DNA of 64,000 nt from Methylocystaceae bacterium (GCA_014190435.1 BJGJ01000005.1:1-64000), one strand, 5' to 3'; shown: positions 18,949-29,814, counted from the stretch's first letter. Numbers and translations are program-made. Notes: a model not told the origin generated them from the sequence alone.

Positions 18949-20046
18949 ATGACCATCTGGACAGTTGAGCAAGATAGGGCCTTAAAAAATGTTGCAGCTT
19001 GGCTTAAGTCCAAAGCAACAGATCAAGTATTTCGATTATTTGGCTTTGCAGGAACAGGCAAATCAACACTTGCGCGCCATCTTGTTGATCAGGTTGATGA
19101 TAATGTTGTTTTTGCAGCCTATACTGGTAAAGCAGCCCTCGTGATGCGCGCAAAGGGATGCAAAGACGCCTCAACAATCCATAGTCTTATCTATCGTGCA
19201 ACAGACACGGATACTGAAGAACCTTCATTTATCTTAAATAACGACAGTCAAGTTACTTCTGCAAAACTCATCGTAATTGATGAATGCTCTATGGTGGATG
19301 AGGATCTAGGTAGAGACTTACTTTCCTTTGGGAAGAAAGTTCTTGTTCTTGGCGATCCCGCACAATTACCGCCAATAAGGGGAGGGGGGTTTTTCACAAA
19401 TTGCGAACCAGATGTCATGTTGACACAAGTTCATCGTCAGGCAGCTGATGATCCAATTATTCGCTTATCAATGATGGCGCGCAGCGGAGAGGAAATAAAG
19501 CCTGGGGACTTTGGTGAAACGCGAGTTGTTTTACGTAATAATCTTGATCCAACTTATGTCACTAAATCAGATCAGGTGCTCGTTGGTTTAAATAAAACGA
19601 GGCGATCCTATAATACGCGCTTGCGTCAGCTTCGTGGCTTTGAAACTGAATTTCCTGTGGCTGGAGAAAAGCTTGTTTGCTTGAGAAATAATCGAAAAAA
19701 AGGATTGCTTAATGGAGCGTTGTTTACTGTAAAAAGCGCTGGAGCTTTACGAAAAGGCAAAATTCGTCTGTTGATAACGCCTGAGGAAGAGCATGCTGAG
19801 AAATTTCAACGCGTAGCTGTCTTACCTGATTTTTTTTCTCAAACTGAAGTCGAAATACCTTATGCTTTACGTAAAGGAACCGATGAATTTGAGTATGGAT
19901 ACGCCTTAACCGTTCATAAGTCCCAAGGCTCTCAATGGAACGCGGTCACTTTATTTGACGAGTCATTTGCCTTTCGGGAGCACAAAGCTCGTTGGCTCTA
20001 TACAGGTATTACGCGTGCAGCGAAGAGCCTTACTTTGGTGATGTAG
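18949..20046 (+). CDS. Dda/RecD2-like SF1 DNA helicase (UvrD_C_2 type)
   Basis: GFAGTGKSTLARHLV (Walker A), VIDECSMVDEDLGRDLL (Walker B), LGDPAQLPPI, YALTVHKSQGSQWNAVTLFDES, RWLYTGITRAAKSLTLV. Confidence 0.9.
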   Translation: MTIWTVEQDRALKNVAAWLKSKATDQVFRLFGFAGTGKSTLARHLVDQVDDNVVFAAYTGKAALVMRAKGCKDASTIHSLIYRATDTDTEEPSFILNNDSQVTSAKLIVIDECSMVDEDLGRDLLSFGKKVLVLGDPAQLPPIRGGGFFTNCEPDVMLTQVHRQAADDPIIRLSMMARSGEEIKPGDFGETRVVLRNNLDPTYVTKSDQVLVGLNKTRRSYNTRLRQLRGFETEFPVAGEKLVCLRNNRKKGLLNGALFTVKSAGALRKGKIRLLITPEEEHAEKFQRVAVLPDFFSQTEVEIPYALRKGTDEFEYGYALTVHKSQGSQWNAVTLFDESFAFREHKARWLYTGITRAAKSLTLVM

Positions 20047-20048
20047 AA

Positions 20049-20330
20049 ATGAAAAATCACATTGAAATGCACCGTTACTGTGATGGAGCTATCTATAAAT
20101 TTTATCTTGTGGAAGATGGTGCTGCAACGCGCTATCGGAGAGAAGATAAAAATATCTGGATTTTAAGACATCCGGAATTTGGATGGATTATATGGGACGA
20201 TATCGATAATACATTAATGTCTAGACCTTGGGATACGCCTATAAATCAGCAAGACGATACACCTCCCCAAGGTGATTGGGTGAGTAAGAAAGACAAAAAT
20301 TCATTTGTGTATAAGTTAAGATATGTTTAA
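20049..20330 (+). CDS. Hypothetical protein, 93 aa
   Basis: ATG at 20049, 2 nt after the helicase stop, same frame as the listed 19992 ORF (MKNHIEMHRYCDGAIYKFYLVEDG...). Confidence 0.55.
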   Translation: MKNHIEMHRYCDGAIYKFYLVEDGAATRYRREDKNIWILRHPEFGWIIWDDIDNTLMSRPWDTPINQQDDTPPQGDWVSKKDKNSFVYKLRYV

Positions 20331-20362
20331 CGGTTCGCTCAACTCATCGCCAATTAAAAATT

Positions 20363-21613
20363 TTAACGATTCCAAGACTCAATTGCCTCTGAAAAAACAC
20401 GATCTCCGCTGGCACCTTTTTCCATATTAATAGTTGCTATCCGACCATCATCAAATTGAAAGGGGAGGTCAATAATTGCTTGTGATCGGAGCAAGGCAAT
20501 ATTACGATTTTCCCGTTCTCCACGCATTAGGCCTATAAGAAAATAATTTTCGCTAATTGGAACTGGGATACCTACGATTTTTTCTCCTGCTTGAGCGTCT
20601 GGGCGACGCAATTGTAATGGGCCAATTGCTTTAATCCCTCCCAGTGGGCTGTCGCTGGTGGGCGCAAAAGAAATATTTATAGTATGAGAAGCAGAGAGAG
20701 TGGGATCAGTGTTTTTACGAATTAGGATTGACATCTTAAGCTTAGCTTCAGGGATGTCTACCTCCCCACGAATGGCTGGGGTGACCGGTTCGCCTGAGCT
20801 TCCCCCAACATTTTCCAGTCTCCATTGAACTGTCGCATTATAAATTCGATCGACCTTATCTGGCTCCTTAAGTGACCCAACCCACATTTCCGCTTTTTGA
20901 ACAGTCGGAACTGTCGCGCTGCTTCGACTTAGGCCTCCACCCTCTATCCGATCGCCTAATTTACCAGTCTCAGCGTTAGGATTGCGGCCTGCGTTGGATT
21001 GTGGATTGAGTTTGGCCAGATCGTCGGGACTTTCATGGAGCTTCCATGCCAACACCGTCAGTACAAGGATGAGCGCGATCAGAACGCCAATGACCGCATA
21101 GATCTGTCCTTTTGTTCGGGAGGGTTTTGGCGGCAAACGGGCCGGTGCAGCTGGACGTTGAGGCTCGCGTTGGGTTGGATCATCCAAACCAGTTTCTGAG
21201 GTAATCGACTGCAATTTTTGAGCAAGAGGCTTTTGCACGGCTTTGACAATTTTTGGCGGCGTTACAAAACGCGTCTTAGTCGTTTCCGTTAGTTTTTTAC
21301 GAAAACGCTCAAACGAAGGGGCGAGAGCGCTTGTCGGCTTGTTCAAAGCTGGTGGGGCAGAGGGGCGTGGGGGAGGCGGCGGAGCCGAATGAGGAAGGGC
21401 GCGTGTCGCTAGGTCAATTTCAAGACGTTGGATTGCTTCCTCAAGCGCATCCTTTTCTTTAGAAATCGCCTCTTCAGGTATTGGCGGCTCTATGCTAGTG
21501 AGCTGTTTGACGAGGGCTTTGCGCGCACGGTCAAATACTGCCAGTCGCGTCTCGGGGTTAGACTGTGGCAGAGCGGTGATTGCTCTCGAGAGTAGTGAAT
21601 AATAGTCCGCCAT
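20363..21613 (-). CDS. Conserved alphaproteobacterial membrane protein: N-terminal helical domain, Pro-rich linker, single TM
   Basis: MADYYSLLSRAITALPQSNPETRLAVFDRARKALVKQL; SAPPPPPRPSAPPA; TM IYAVIGVLIALILVLTVLAWKL. Confidence 0.75.
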   Translation of the reverse strand: MADYYSLLSRAITALPQSNPETRLAVFDRARKALVKQLTSIEPPIPEEAISKEKDALEEAIQRLEIDLATRALPHSAPPPPPRPSAPPALNKPTSALAPSFERFRKKLTETTKTRFVTPPKIVKAVQKPLAQKLQSITSETGLDDPTQREPQRPAAPARLPPKPSRTKGQIYAVIGVLIALILVLTVLAWKLHESPDDLAKLNPQSNAGRNPNAETGKLGDRIEGGGLSRSSATVPTVQKAEMWVGSLKEPDKVDRIYNATVQWRLENVGGSSGEPVTPAIRGEVDIPEAKLKMSILIRKNTDPTLSASHTINISFAPTSDSPLGGIKAIGPLQLRRPDAQAGEKIVGIPVPISENYFLIGLMRGERENRNIALLRSQAIIDLPFQFDDGRIATINMEKGASGDRVFSEAIESWNR

Positions 21614-21740
21614 CCTGGGTTAAGAGCACTTCCTGTTAAGAGCGTCAATCCTTTAGCTCCACGCCTTATGTGGCCTTCAATGTCGCTGCAGCCGACTGGA
21701 AAGAGGATCTAAAACCCTGGAAAGGTCAGGGAGAAAAGCA

Positions 21741-22307
21741 ATGCCGAGAAGATTTTTGGCCTATGCTCCTTTTCTGATTTGGCAATTATTATGCGCTTTT
21801 TCTGTCACCCAAGCTTATGCGTTCAGTATGGACAAGAGCTCTTCTTTACGTGAGCAGTGTGAAATTACCATCGGTCCAGATCCGGTCAGTATCGTTTCAT
21901 ATATGCCGGATCAGTCTCGAGATCGTTTTTGTGACGAGTTTCCTTTTCCTGGAAAAATTGTTCTGACTTTTGATCTGATTTCAACAAGATTAAGAGATTT
22001 ACCAATAGATGTGCGTCTTGTGTATGAACCCAATGGGTCACTGGAAAACGACTCAGATCTAGATAAGACGACGATTAATGTTACAGGCCAAAAAATTTAT
22101 CCCAACGGAGCAATAGTTATTGCAAATAATTTTTCAAAAAGCGGAAATTACGCAGCTTTTATTACTATTCATGAACCTTTTGGCGTAACGCGAACTACGC
22201 GTTTTGGATTTAGAATAGGCGGTAAAATACTTTATTATACGCCGGCTATTCTTGCAGCTATATTTTTATTTGGCTTGGTATATGTCTATTGCTTTGGACG
22301 GAAATAG
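21741..22307 (+). CDS. Hypothetical exported/membrane-anchored protein
   Basis: Signal-peptide-like N-terminus (FLIWQLLCAFSVTQAYA) and C-terminal TM (YTPAILAAIFLFGLVYVYCFGRK). Confidence 0.7.
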   Translation: MPRRFLAYAPFLIWQLLCAFSVTQAYAFSMDKSSSLREQCEITIGPDPVSIVSYMPDQSRDRFCDEFPFPGKIVLTFDLISTRLRDLPIDVRLVYEPNGSLENDSDLDKTTINVTGQKIYPNGAIVIANNFSKSGNYAAFITIHEPFGVTRTTRFGFRIGGKILYYTPAILAAIFLFGLVYVYCFGRK

Positions 22308-22309
22308 GT

Positions 22310-22804
22310 TTAGCGCGCAATTAAAGCATCATGATTCTTTTGACTAAAAAACCAATAAATAAGTCCTGTAGAAGTTCCGATCAAAAAAAACAACAAAGAA
22401 ACCTTCAACTCAATTGGATCAGTATTTATATCTGCTGCTGATTTATGGGCCGCCCGAATAATCCATGGTGCGAGGCTTGCTAACAATCCAGTAACACAAA
22501 CATACCAAACATATGATTTTGCTGATACTGCCTCTCCTATAAGAATAGTAATCAACAAGGGGACAAATATAATCGAAATAAAAATAGATCTAAATAAATA
22601 TACGACTAGTAGAAAGATGTTTTGTATTTCACCATTCACCAAAAAATCATATGTCGTAACTTGAAGGCTATAGAACACAGCGGTTAAAGCTGCGTCTCTC
22701 AAATTGGCGTCAATTAAAAACGCACAAAGAAGCAGTAACACGCCACAGGTTAAAGCCAGTGCAAGGGAGATCATATTTTTGAAGATGTGTCGGACAATCG
22801 TCAC
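22310..22804 (-). CDS. Hypothetical multi-pass membrane protein
   Basis: 164 aa with about 4 hydrophobic segments, adjacent to the HNH gene in the same orientation. Confidence 0.65.
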   Translation of the reverse strand: MTIVRHIFKNMISLALALTCGVLLLLCAFLIDANLRDAALTAVFYSLQVTTYDFLVNGEIQNIFLLVVYLFRSIFISIIFVPLLITILIGEAVSAKSYVWYVCVTGLLASLAPWIIRAAHKSAADINTDPIELKVSLLFFLIGTSTGLIYWFFSQKNHDALIAR

Positions 22805-22810
22805 TTCTGC

Positions 22811-23383
22811 CTAAGGCTCCAATACTGTGTCCCAATAGAGATAATCCATCCAGCTTTCATGGAGATGGTTAGGTGGAAACAGGCGTCCATTTCTGTGTAA
22901 ATCTGAAATTGTTGGTTGGTATGGCATCTGTGCTGGGGTCATATGAGCTTCATGCGGCAACCGGTTGCCTTTTTTAAGGTTGCAACTTGAACAAGCTGCA
23001 ACAACATTGTCCCAAGTGGTCGCGCCTCCTTTAGAGCGTGGTATAACATGGTCAAATGTTAATTCATCTTGTTGACCACAATACTGACAAGAGAAACGAT
23101 CACGTAGAAAAACATTAAAGCGAGTAAAAGCGGGATGCCGGCTTGGACGAACATATTCTTTTAAGGATACAACTGAGGGAATTCTAATTTCAAAGCTGGG
23201 GCTTTTAACCGTCCGATCGTATTCAGAAACTATATTCACCCTATCCAGAAACACAGCCTTAATCGCATCCTGCCAACACCAAAGCGACAGTGGATAATAG
23301 CTCAATGGGCGATAATCGGCATTAAGAACGAGCGCGGGGCAGGCTTGAGGAGATACTGTTTGGTGGCGAAGATATAGGTTCAA
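22811..23383 (-). CDS. HNH endonuclease family protein
   Basis: FNVFLRDRFSCQYCGQQDELTFDHVIPRSKGGATTWDNVVAACSSCNLKKGNRLP. Confidence 0.93.
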   Translation of the reverse strand: MNLYLRHQTVSPQACPALVLNADYRPLSYYPLSLWCWQDAIKAVFLDRVNIVSEYDRTVKSPSFEIRIPSVVSLKEYVRPSRHPAFTRFNVFLRDRFSCQYCGQQDELTFDHVIPRSKGGATTWDNVVAACSSCNLKKGNRLPHEAHMTPAQMPYQPTISDLHRNGRLFPPNHLHESWMDYLYWDTVLEP

Positions 23384-23513
23384 GCTACCAGCCTCTCATA
23401 GTCGAGAAGGTCCTATGAACCGCTGCAAGATCCAGAGGCCTTTTGCGAAGTTATCCCTGATAATAGCACTATGACATTGTTGTGAAGGTGCAATAGGTCA
23501 GAGTTGGACAAAT

Positions 23514-24758
23514 TTAGCTGGTTTTTGTGACGTCCTCTATGGCTTGGCAGATTAAATTCTCCAAAATAAGAGGATCTTGAGGGAATTTGGCTTGGATCCA
23601 GGCCTTTTGTAAGAGTTTAAGAGCGGTCCCTAACTTCTGGCCTGGCTTTATGCCACGACTAATCAGTTCTGCACTTTTAATTGGAAAAATAGGGATGGGG
23701 GCGCTCGCCACAAAATACGCGGCCTCCAGCCAGGACGAATCATGTGACTCTGGCGGCGTATCGCTAACGGCCAAACATAGGCCATCCTGACAGACGGATG
23801 AACCGTAAAGAAACAATAATTCATTGAGTAGCGTCCGATTCGGCGCTTGAGAGTTTTCCTTGAGGCGGTCATAAATTTTGATCATTACAATCAGCCTGTT
23901 GAATTCTTCATTTGAGAGACGTAAGTTTTCTCGCAGTCTCAAAACATCAGCTCTAGCAATAACTGCAAAAGCAGCAAGCGTTAAAAGTGATGTCGGTTGT
24001 TTATTTATGAGTTTTTCGAAAAAGCGTAATCTTGTCACTCTTGTGGGAAAGCTATCGCCAAATAGAAGTCTTACAAGACCATGATGCGACATGATCGCAA
24101 GTATCTCGGGAGCTCGCGTACTGAGCATTAATTTAAAGAGTTCTGCGTGTATTCTCTCTCGAGAAAGTCTTATAAGATTGTCTTTAGCTGCTACGCACTC
24201 CTTAAGGCCGTCAGGGTCTAATGCTCCTACGCCATGAGAGGCGGAAAATCGGAAAAATCTCAAGATGCGTAAATAATCTTCTTCAATTCTTGTTGCAGGA
24301 TCGCCAATGAAACGAACGCGTCCAGCTTCCAGATCCACAAGACCGTTGACATAGTCATAAATCTGACCCGTAGGAGAAAGAGACAGGGCATTAATCGTAA
24401 AATCTCGTCGCTTGGCGTCCTCTTCAAATGAATTTCCAAATGTTACTTTTGCATAACGACCATCTGTCACTACATCCGTGCGTAAGGTTGTAACTTCAAA
24501 CGGCTGGCCATCAATGATAATGGTAACTGTTCCATGATCGATTCCAGTTGGAACAACTTTATAGCCATATCTCACGGCGGCGTTGATCACGGATTCGGGC
24601 AAAGCGGCTGTTGCGAGATCAATTTCATGAGGCGTTCTTCCACATAAGACGTCTCTGATAGCCCCGCCGACAATTCTGCTTTCCTCGCCGGTGTTAGAAA
24701 GGCAAGAAAATAAGCGTTGTATTCTTTGATCATCCAATAAGATATCTTGTTTGTTCAT
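23514..24758 (-). CDS. CCA tRNA nucleotidyltransferase / poly(A) polymerase family
   Basis: RIVGGAIRDVLCGRTPHEIDLATAALPESV, FEVTTLRTDVVTDGRYAKVTFGNSFEEDAKRRDFTINALSLSPTGQIYDYVNGLVDLEAGRVRFIGDPATRIEEDYLRILRFFRF. Confidence 0.95.
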   Translation of the reverse strand: MNKQDILLDDQRIQRLFSCLSNTGEESRIVGGAIRDVLCGRTPHEIDLATAALPESVINAAVRYGYKVVPTGIDHGTVTIIIDGQPFEVTTLRTDVVTDGRYAKVTFGNSFEEDAKRRDFTINALSLSPTGQIYDYVNGLVDLEAGRVRFIGDPATRIEEDYLRILRFFRFSASHGVGALDPDGLKECVAAKDNLIRLSRERIHAELFKLMLSTRAPEILAIMSHHGLVRLLFGDSFPTRVTRLRFFEKLINKQPTSLLTLAAFAVIARADVLRLRENLRLSNEEFNRLIVMIKIYDRLKENSQAPNRTLLNELLFLYGSSVCQDGLCLAVSDTPPESHDSSWLEAAYFVASAPIPIFPIKSAELISRGIKPGQKLGTALKLLQKAWIQAKFPQDPLILENLICQAIEDVTKTS

Positions 24759-25053
24759 AGTATTTTCTATTAAATTTTCATCTACGATTTATAAGAAGAA
24801 GAGCTTTATTACAATTATCGATGTCGGTCTGTATGGACATTAAATTCCAAAATACACGGCTGATTACTCCTCCGGATCAGAGGAAGTTGGGCTACGGGCT
24901 AATTTTAGCATAACTTTCATATGTCTTGATTAAAATTTCAATCATAAAGCTGAAGAAAAAGCACAGATATAACAAAAGTCACCCTTAAGAGGGGTGTATT
25001 TAGGTTCAATATAGGGTAATTTTGTTTAGAATTTTTATGCTCCCTAAGATATA

Positions 25054-26100
25054 ATGCGGCTAACAGCATTTGACTATGAAGAAAGCGTTTATTCAATGAC
25101 CGTAGCTCCGGAGAGATCAACTTTAAATGAAAATGAGCTTTTAGAAAGCACGGATAAGGCAATTCTAAAAATTAAAGTTATAAAAGATTCTATTGGAAAA
25201 ATTATTTTTGGTCAGGAAGAAGTAATTGAACAAGTTCTGGTGACGATATTATCGGGGGGGCATGGACTTTTAGTTGGGTTACCAGGACTGGCTAAAACAA
25301 AACTTGTTGAAACGCTCGGCCTCACCCTAGGGTTAGCCCAGCAACGCATACAATTCACTCCGGATTTAATGCCTGCGGATATTATTGGCTCAGAAGTCCT
25401 TGAAGAAGGTCCAGATAGATCAAGAGTTTTCCGCTTCATTAAGGGGCCTATATTTGGCCAATTGCTAATGGCGGATGAAATTAATCGTGCCTCGCCACGC
25501 ACTCAGTCTGCCTTGCTTCAAGCCATGCAGGAACATCATGTTACAGTAGCGGGACAGCACTACGAACTGCCGACGCCTTTTCACGTTTTAGCGACGCAAA
25601 ATCCACTCGAGCAAGAGGGTACTTATCCCTTGCCTGAAGCGCAGCTTGATCGTTTTTTAATGCAAATAAACGTCTATTATCCGGATTGGGAGAGCGAGAG
25701 ACGTATTCTAATTGAGACAACAGGAGACAAAAGTCTTAAAGCCGCCAAATGCTTGTCCGGCGACGACCTTATATCGATACAAAGGCTTGTGCGGCAGTTA
25801 CCTGTTGGCGACAAGGTTGTGGATGCGATCTTGCGTCTTGTTCGCTCTGCAAGACCTGGGGATGGGCATGCAGAAATCAGTCGTCATATCGCCTGGGGAC
25901 CAGGTCCAAGAGGCGCGCAATCCTTGATGCTCGCAGCCCGCGCGCGGGCGCTGTTGTTGGGTCGACTGTCGCCCACCTTAGAGGATGTAGCCATTCTCGC
26001 TTTACCGATCTTGCGGCACAGAATGGCTTTAAATTCTTCATCTCGTCGGGACTTTACGATTGAAGAAATAATTAGAAAACTTGTCAATCGGATTGAATAA
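25054..26100 (+). CDS. MoxR-family AAA+ ATPase
   Basis: IIFGQEEVIEQVLVTILSGGHGLLVGLPGLAKTKLVETL, LMADEINRASPRTQSALLQAMQEHHVTV, ATQNPLEQEGTYPLPEAQLDRFLMQI. Start may be 25096. Confidence 0.95.
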   Translation: MRLTAFDYEESVYSMTVAPERSTLNENELLESTDKAILKIKVIKDSIGKIIFGQEEVIEQVLVTILSGGHGLLVGLPGLAKTKLVETLGLTLGLAQQRIQFTPDLMPADIIGSEVLEEGPDRSRVFRFIKGPIFGQLLMADEINRASPRTQSALLQAMQEHHVTVAGQHYELPTPFHVLATQNPLEQEGTYPLPEAQLDRFLMQINVYYPDWESERRILIETTGDKSLKAAKCLSGDDLISIQRLVRQLPVGDKVVDAILRLVRSARPGDGHAEISRHIAWGPGPRGAQSLMLAARARALLLGRLSPTLEDVAILALPILRHRMALNSSSRRDFTIEEIIRKLVNRIE

Positions 26101-26101
26101 T

Positions 26102-27028
26102 ATGTCTCGTTCGAACGCTATTGAGACAAGTCTTTTTGAGTCAGGCTTTTATCTTCCTATATCTATATCTAAGGCTCAAAGTCTTTCTGCAACTTTTGAT
26201 CGTCTGTTAGCAAGAAATCAGACACGATCATCTCAATCTACTTATGGAATGCATAATCGGAAACGATCCGGCTTAGGTGAAGCATTTTGGCAATATCGAC
26301 CTTATGAAAATGGAGAAGACGCGAGTAAGATTGATTGGAGACGTTCAGCGCGGGGAGATCAACTCTACGTCAAAGAAAAAGAATTAGAGTCATTGCGTGA
26401 CTATTATATTTGGATCGATTGTGCGTCTTCTATGAAGTTTTCATCGACCCTCAGCCAGGAAGATAAATTGACATGTGCAATAACTTTTGGCTTAGCAATC
26501 GTGGATTTAATATTGCGAAGTGGTGATCGCGTCGGGTTACTTGGCTCTAGTGCGCCGTCAGCCTCGCGCGCCACTCTTCAGCTTATCGCCAATCAAATTG
26601 GAAACGTTATATTAAATAATTTCAACAAGGCAATTCCATTGCTTCCACAGCCATCCAGCCGGTCAAAAATCATTATCATATCTGATTTTCTCAACAATTC
26701 AGACGATTTAAATTACACCCTAAGTTATTACGCTGATTTTGGAATAAGCGGCCTGGTTATTATGATCAATGATCCAAGTGAAGTTGATTTCCCATTTTCT
26801 GGGGAAACACAATTTTTTGATTCACAAGACGGCCAAGAATATTATGCCGGAGATGCTCAAAATATAGCAAAAGAATATCATCAAGTTTTTGAAAAATTTA
26901 AATTAAAAATTCAAGGAATAGCAGTTGATAATGCATTTCAATTTTTTCATCATATAACAAGTCATTCAACTGATGTAGTCGGTAATGATATTGCGGGACC
27001 ACTCCAAATTTGTTTGGCAGACTTTTAA
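26102..27028 (+). CDS. DUF58 domain-containing protein
   Basis: GLGEAFWQYRPYENGEDASKIDWRRSARGDQLYVKEKELES. ATG at 26102 follows the MoxR stop. Confidence 0.92.
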   Translation: MSRSNAIETSLFESGFYLPISISKAQSLSATFDRLLARNQTRSSQSTYGMHNRKRSGLGEAFWQYRPYENGEDASKIDWRRSARGDQLYVKEKELESLRDYYIWIDCASSMKFSSTLSQEDKLTCAITFGLAIVDLILRSGDRVGLLGSSAPSASRATLQLIANQIGNVILNNFNKAIPLLPQPSSRSKIIIISDFLNNSDDLNYTLSYYADFGISGLVIMINDPSEVDFPFSGETQFFDSQDGQEYYAGDAQNIAKEYHQVFEKFKLKIQGIAVDNAFQFFHHITSHSTDVVGNDIAGPLQICLADF

Positions 27029-29814
27029 TGTCGCTTTTTTTTACTGCGCCAATTGCTTTATCGGGATTTTTATTACTCCCAATATTATATTTTTTGTTGA
27101 AGATTTTGCCGCCCAAGCCTAAACGCGTTTTATTTCCTCCAACGCGCCTAATGCAGTCTATAGCTTCAGTTGAATCTAAACCCTTTAGATCCCCATGGTG
27201 GGTATTACTACTGAGAATGCTTATTGCAGCATTAATTATTACTGCAATGGCAGGGCCGCAATGGCGACCAAATGGCGCATCTACAGATTATAGCAATAAA
27301 ACTCTTATCATAGTTGATGATGGCTGGGCTGCAGCCAGTGACTGGGATCTAAGAATTAAAAAAGTAGAGTCGCTTATTCATGAATTACGAAATAATAATG
27401 CTCCCGTAGCTTTATTGATCAGCAATGAGCCCAAAAATATTGCTCTCATTGACCATAATAATGCACTGGATATTATACGCTCTTTAAAGCCAAAATCTTA
27501 TATTCCTAATTATAGCGAATTAAAGGACTTTATAACAAAATTTATCCGAGAAAACAAAAATATTAACATAATTTGGATATCAGAAAAATATGGACACGCC
27601 GATATTAATGATTTTATTAACTTTATTTCAGACCTTAAAAATAAAGTAAGCAATGTTTCAATTTTTATAAATAGCAGTCCTATAATTACTCTATCTAATC
27701 CCATTAATTCCCAAAAATCATTAAATTTAAAAATAAATGCTTATGATTTAAAAAACCAATTATATAGTCTGATTGCAAGCGATCAATCAGGTCACTGTCT
27801 ATATAAAAATGATATCACGATTAATTCTGGACAATCCGAAAATATTGATATCGACTTACCGCTTGAAATTAGAAATCAAATCTCTGTAGTAAAATTAGCA
27901 GATCATCATTCAGCAAGCTCAGTGATTTTACTCGATGATAATACCCATCTTAAGCGGGTAGGCCTATATGGCTCGATCAAAGACGACCAGTCTCAGCCTT
28001 TACTTTCATCACTCTACTATATTGATAAAGCGCTGTCGAAGATTGCTTCCATATCTCATGTAAGATCAGGAAATAACGATCCAATTAAATCCTTACTTGA
28101 CGAGAAGCCAAGTATACTTATCCTTTCTGATTTACTTTTAAGCAGTGAAGAAGATAAAAAAAATATTGAGAATTTTGTAGACAATGGCGGTATATTATTG
28201 CGGTTCGCTGGTCCGCTAACTGCCAAAAATATTGATGACTATGTTCCTGTGCGTTTACGTCATACCGGCAGAGTATTAGGCGGAGCACTCTCATGGCAGA
28301 CGCCAAAATCAATTAAGGATTTTGATCGGACAAGTCCATTTTTTCAACTTCCCATTTCATATGACGTTATCATCAACAAGCAAATACTAGCTGAACCAGA
28401 TGCGGGGCTAAACTTCAAAACCTGGGCGTCTCTAGATGATGGCACGCCATTGATTACAGCTAATAAGCTTGGACGTGGATTGATTATATTATTCCATATA
28501 ACTGCAGATAATAGCTGGTCAAATCTGCCTATGTCAGGACTTTTCGTCAGTATGATGGAGCGCATCGTTGCGCTCGCACCTGAAACCTTTTCTGTCAAAG
28601 AAGATGAAACGTATAAAGAGAGAAATTCTCAACAAATTGCAATGAAGCCTATAAAACTACTTGATGGGTTTGGTAATTTCATGGATGAAATCCCGAATTC
28701 GGCTTCGATATCAGATAATTTCACAATATCGCCAACGCGGGTAAATCCCGCTGGATTTTATGGTGATGCTTTTTATAAACGGGCGATCCAACCTATTGGG
28801 CCGATGGAGCGGATTGAACACATTAATGTGTTATCAAACTCCATACCGATTCAATCACTCAGTACTGGCATAGAAATTGATCTGAGGGGTTATTTTTTGA
28901 TCATAATTTTAATCCTATTTTTACTTGATGGCGTTGTATCGCAAGGCATAAAAAAATTCTCTATCAAAAATGCAATTATACATTCTATGATAATTATTTT
29001 AGCACTCTCCATATTTTCTCTGCAAAGCGACGCCAAAGCGGCAGAGAGTAAGGATTTTTTCAATTCAAAGGAAGTTGAATCAGCTCTTAAGTCACGCTTA
29101 GCTTATGTCGTCACAGGGAATACAAACATAGATCAAGTATCACATTTGGGTTTACTCAGTCTAAGCCAGGCTTTAAGACAACGCACATCCTACGCGCCAG
29201 GAGATCCGGTAGGAATTGTTTTGGGTCAAGATGATCTCTCTTTTTATCCAATAATTTACTGGCCAATTGATCCGATTACAGCGCAACCTTCTTCTACAAC
29301 TATTCAAGCTTTATCAAACTATTTAAATCATGGTGGCACAATCATATTTGATACGCGAGACGCAAATAATCATTTAATGGAAAATAAACAGTCAGCCGAA
29401 CAAGTTTGGTTGGGGCAATTATCTCAAAAATTGCCGATTCCTGAATTAGAGCCTGTTCCTCGCGATCACGTTATTACTAAAACATTTTATTTATTAACTG
29501 ATTTTATTGGGAGATATCATAATGGACAAACTTGGGTTGAAACACAAACCTATCCTGAGGCTTCCAATCAAAATGAAAGACCAATTCGCGCAAGCGACAG
29601 TGTGTCATCCGTTATTGTAACGTCGAATGATTTAGCTGCTGCCTGGGCTGAGGACGACTTTGGTCAGCCTCGCTATAGTTTATCCGCGACCAGAAAAAAT
29701 CAACATGAAATGGCAATACGCGGCGGTATAAATTTAGTTATGTACACCCTCACGGGTAACTATAAGTCTGATCAAGTTCATGTTCGTGATTTATTAGAGA
29801 GATTAGCGCGGTGA
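27028..29814 (+). CDS. BatA-like N-terminal / DUF4159 C-terminal membrane protein
   Basis: MSLFFTAPIALSGFLLLPILYFLLKILPPKPKRVLFPPTRLM is a BatA-type N-terminus; C-terminal SRLAYVVTGNTNIDQ...IYWPIDPITAQPSSTTIQALSNYLNHGGTIIFDTRD. Start at 27028 via TAATG overlap with the DUF58 gene. Confidence 0.85.
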   Translation: MSLFFTAPIALSGFLLLPILYFLLKILPPKPKRVLFPPTRLMQSIASVESKPFRSPWWVLLLRMLIAALIITAMAGPQWRPNGASTDYSNKTLIIVDDGWAAASDWDLRIKKVESLIHELRNNNAPVALLISNEPKNIALIDHNNALDIIRSLKPKSYIPNYSELKDFITKFIRENKNINIIWISEKYGHADINDFINFISDLKNKVSNVSIFINSSPIITLSNPINSQKSLNLKINAYDLKNQLYSLIASDQSGHCLYKNDITINSGQSENIDIDLPLEIRNQISVVKLADHHSASSVILLDDNTHLKRVGLYGSIKDDQSQPLLSSLYYIDKALSKIASISHVRSGNNDPIKSLLDEKPSILILSDLLLSSEEDKKNIENFVDNGGILLRFAGPLTAKNIDDYVPVRLRHTGRVLGGALSWQTPKSIKDFDRTSPFFQLPISYDVIINKQILAEPDAGLNFKTWASLDDGTPLITANKLGRGLIILFHITADNSWSNLPMSGLFVSMMERIVALAPETFSVKEDETYKERNSQQIAMKPIKLLDGFGNFMDEIPNSASISDNFTISPTRVNPAGFYGDAFYKRAIQPIGPMERIEHINVLSNSIPIQSLSTGIEIDLRGYFLIIILILFLLDGVVSQGIKKFSIKNAIIHSMIIILALSIFSLQSDAKAAESKDFFNSKEVESALKSRLAYVVTGNTNIDQVSHLGLLSLSQALRQRTSYAPGDPVGIVLGQDDLSFYPIIYWPIDPITAQPSSTTIQALSNYLNHGGTIIFDTRDANNHLMENKQSAEQVWLGQLSQKLPIPELEPVPRDHVITKTFYLLTDFIGRYHNGQTWVETQTYPEASNQNERPIRASDSVSSVIVTSNDLAAAWAEDDFGQPRYSLSATRKNQHEMAIRGGINLVMYTLTGNYKSDQVHVRDLLERLAR

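Noticed and set aside
24980-24996. CACCC-TTAAGAG-GGGTG hairpin upstream of the MoxR gene
   Set aside because: Only 5 bp with no proper U-tract; too weak to call a terminator.
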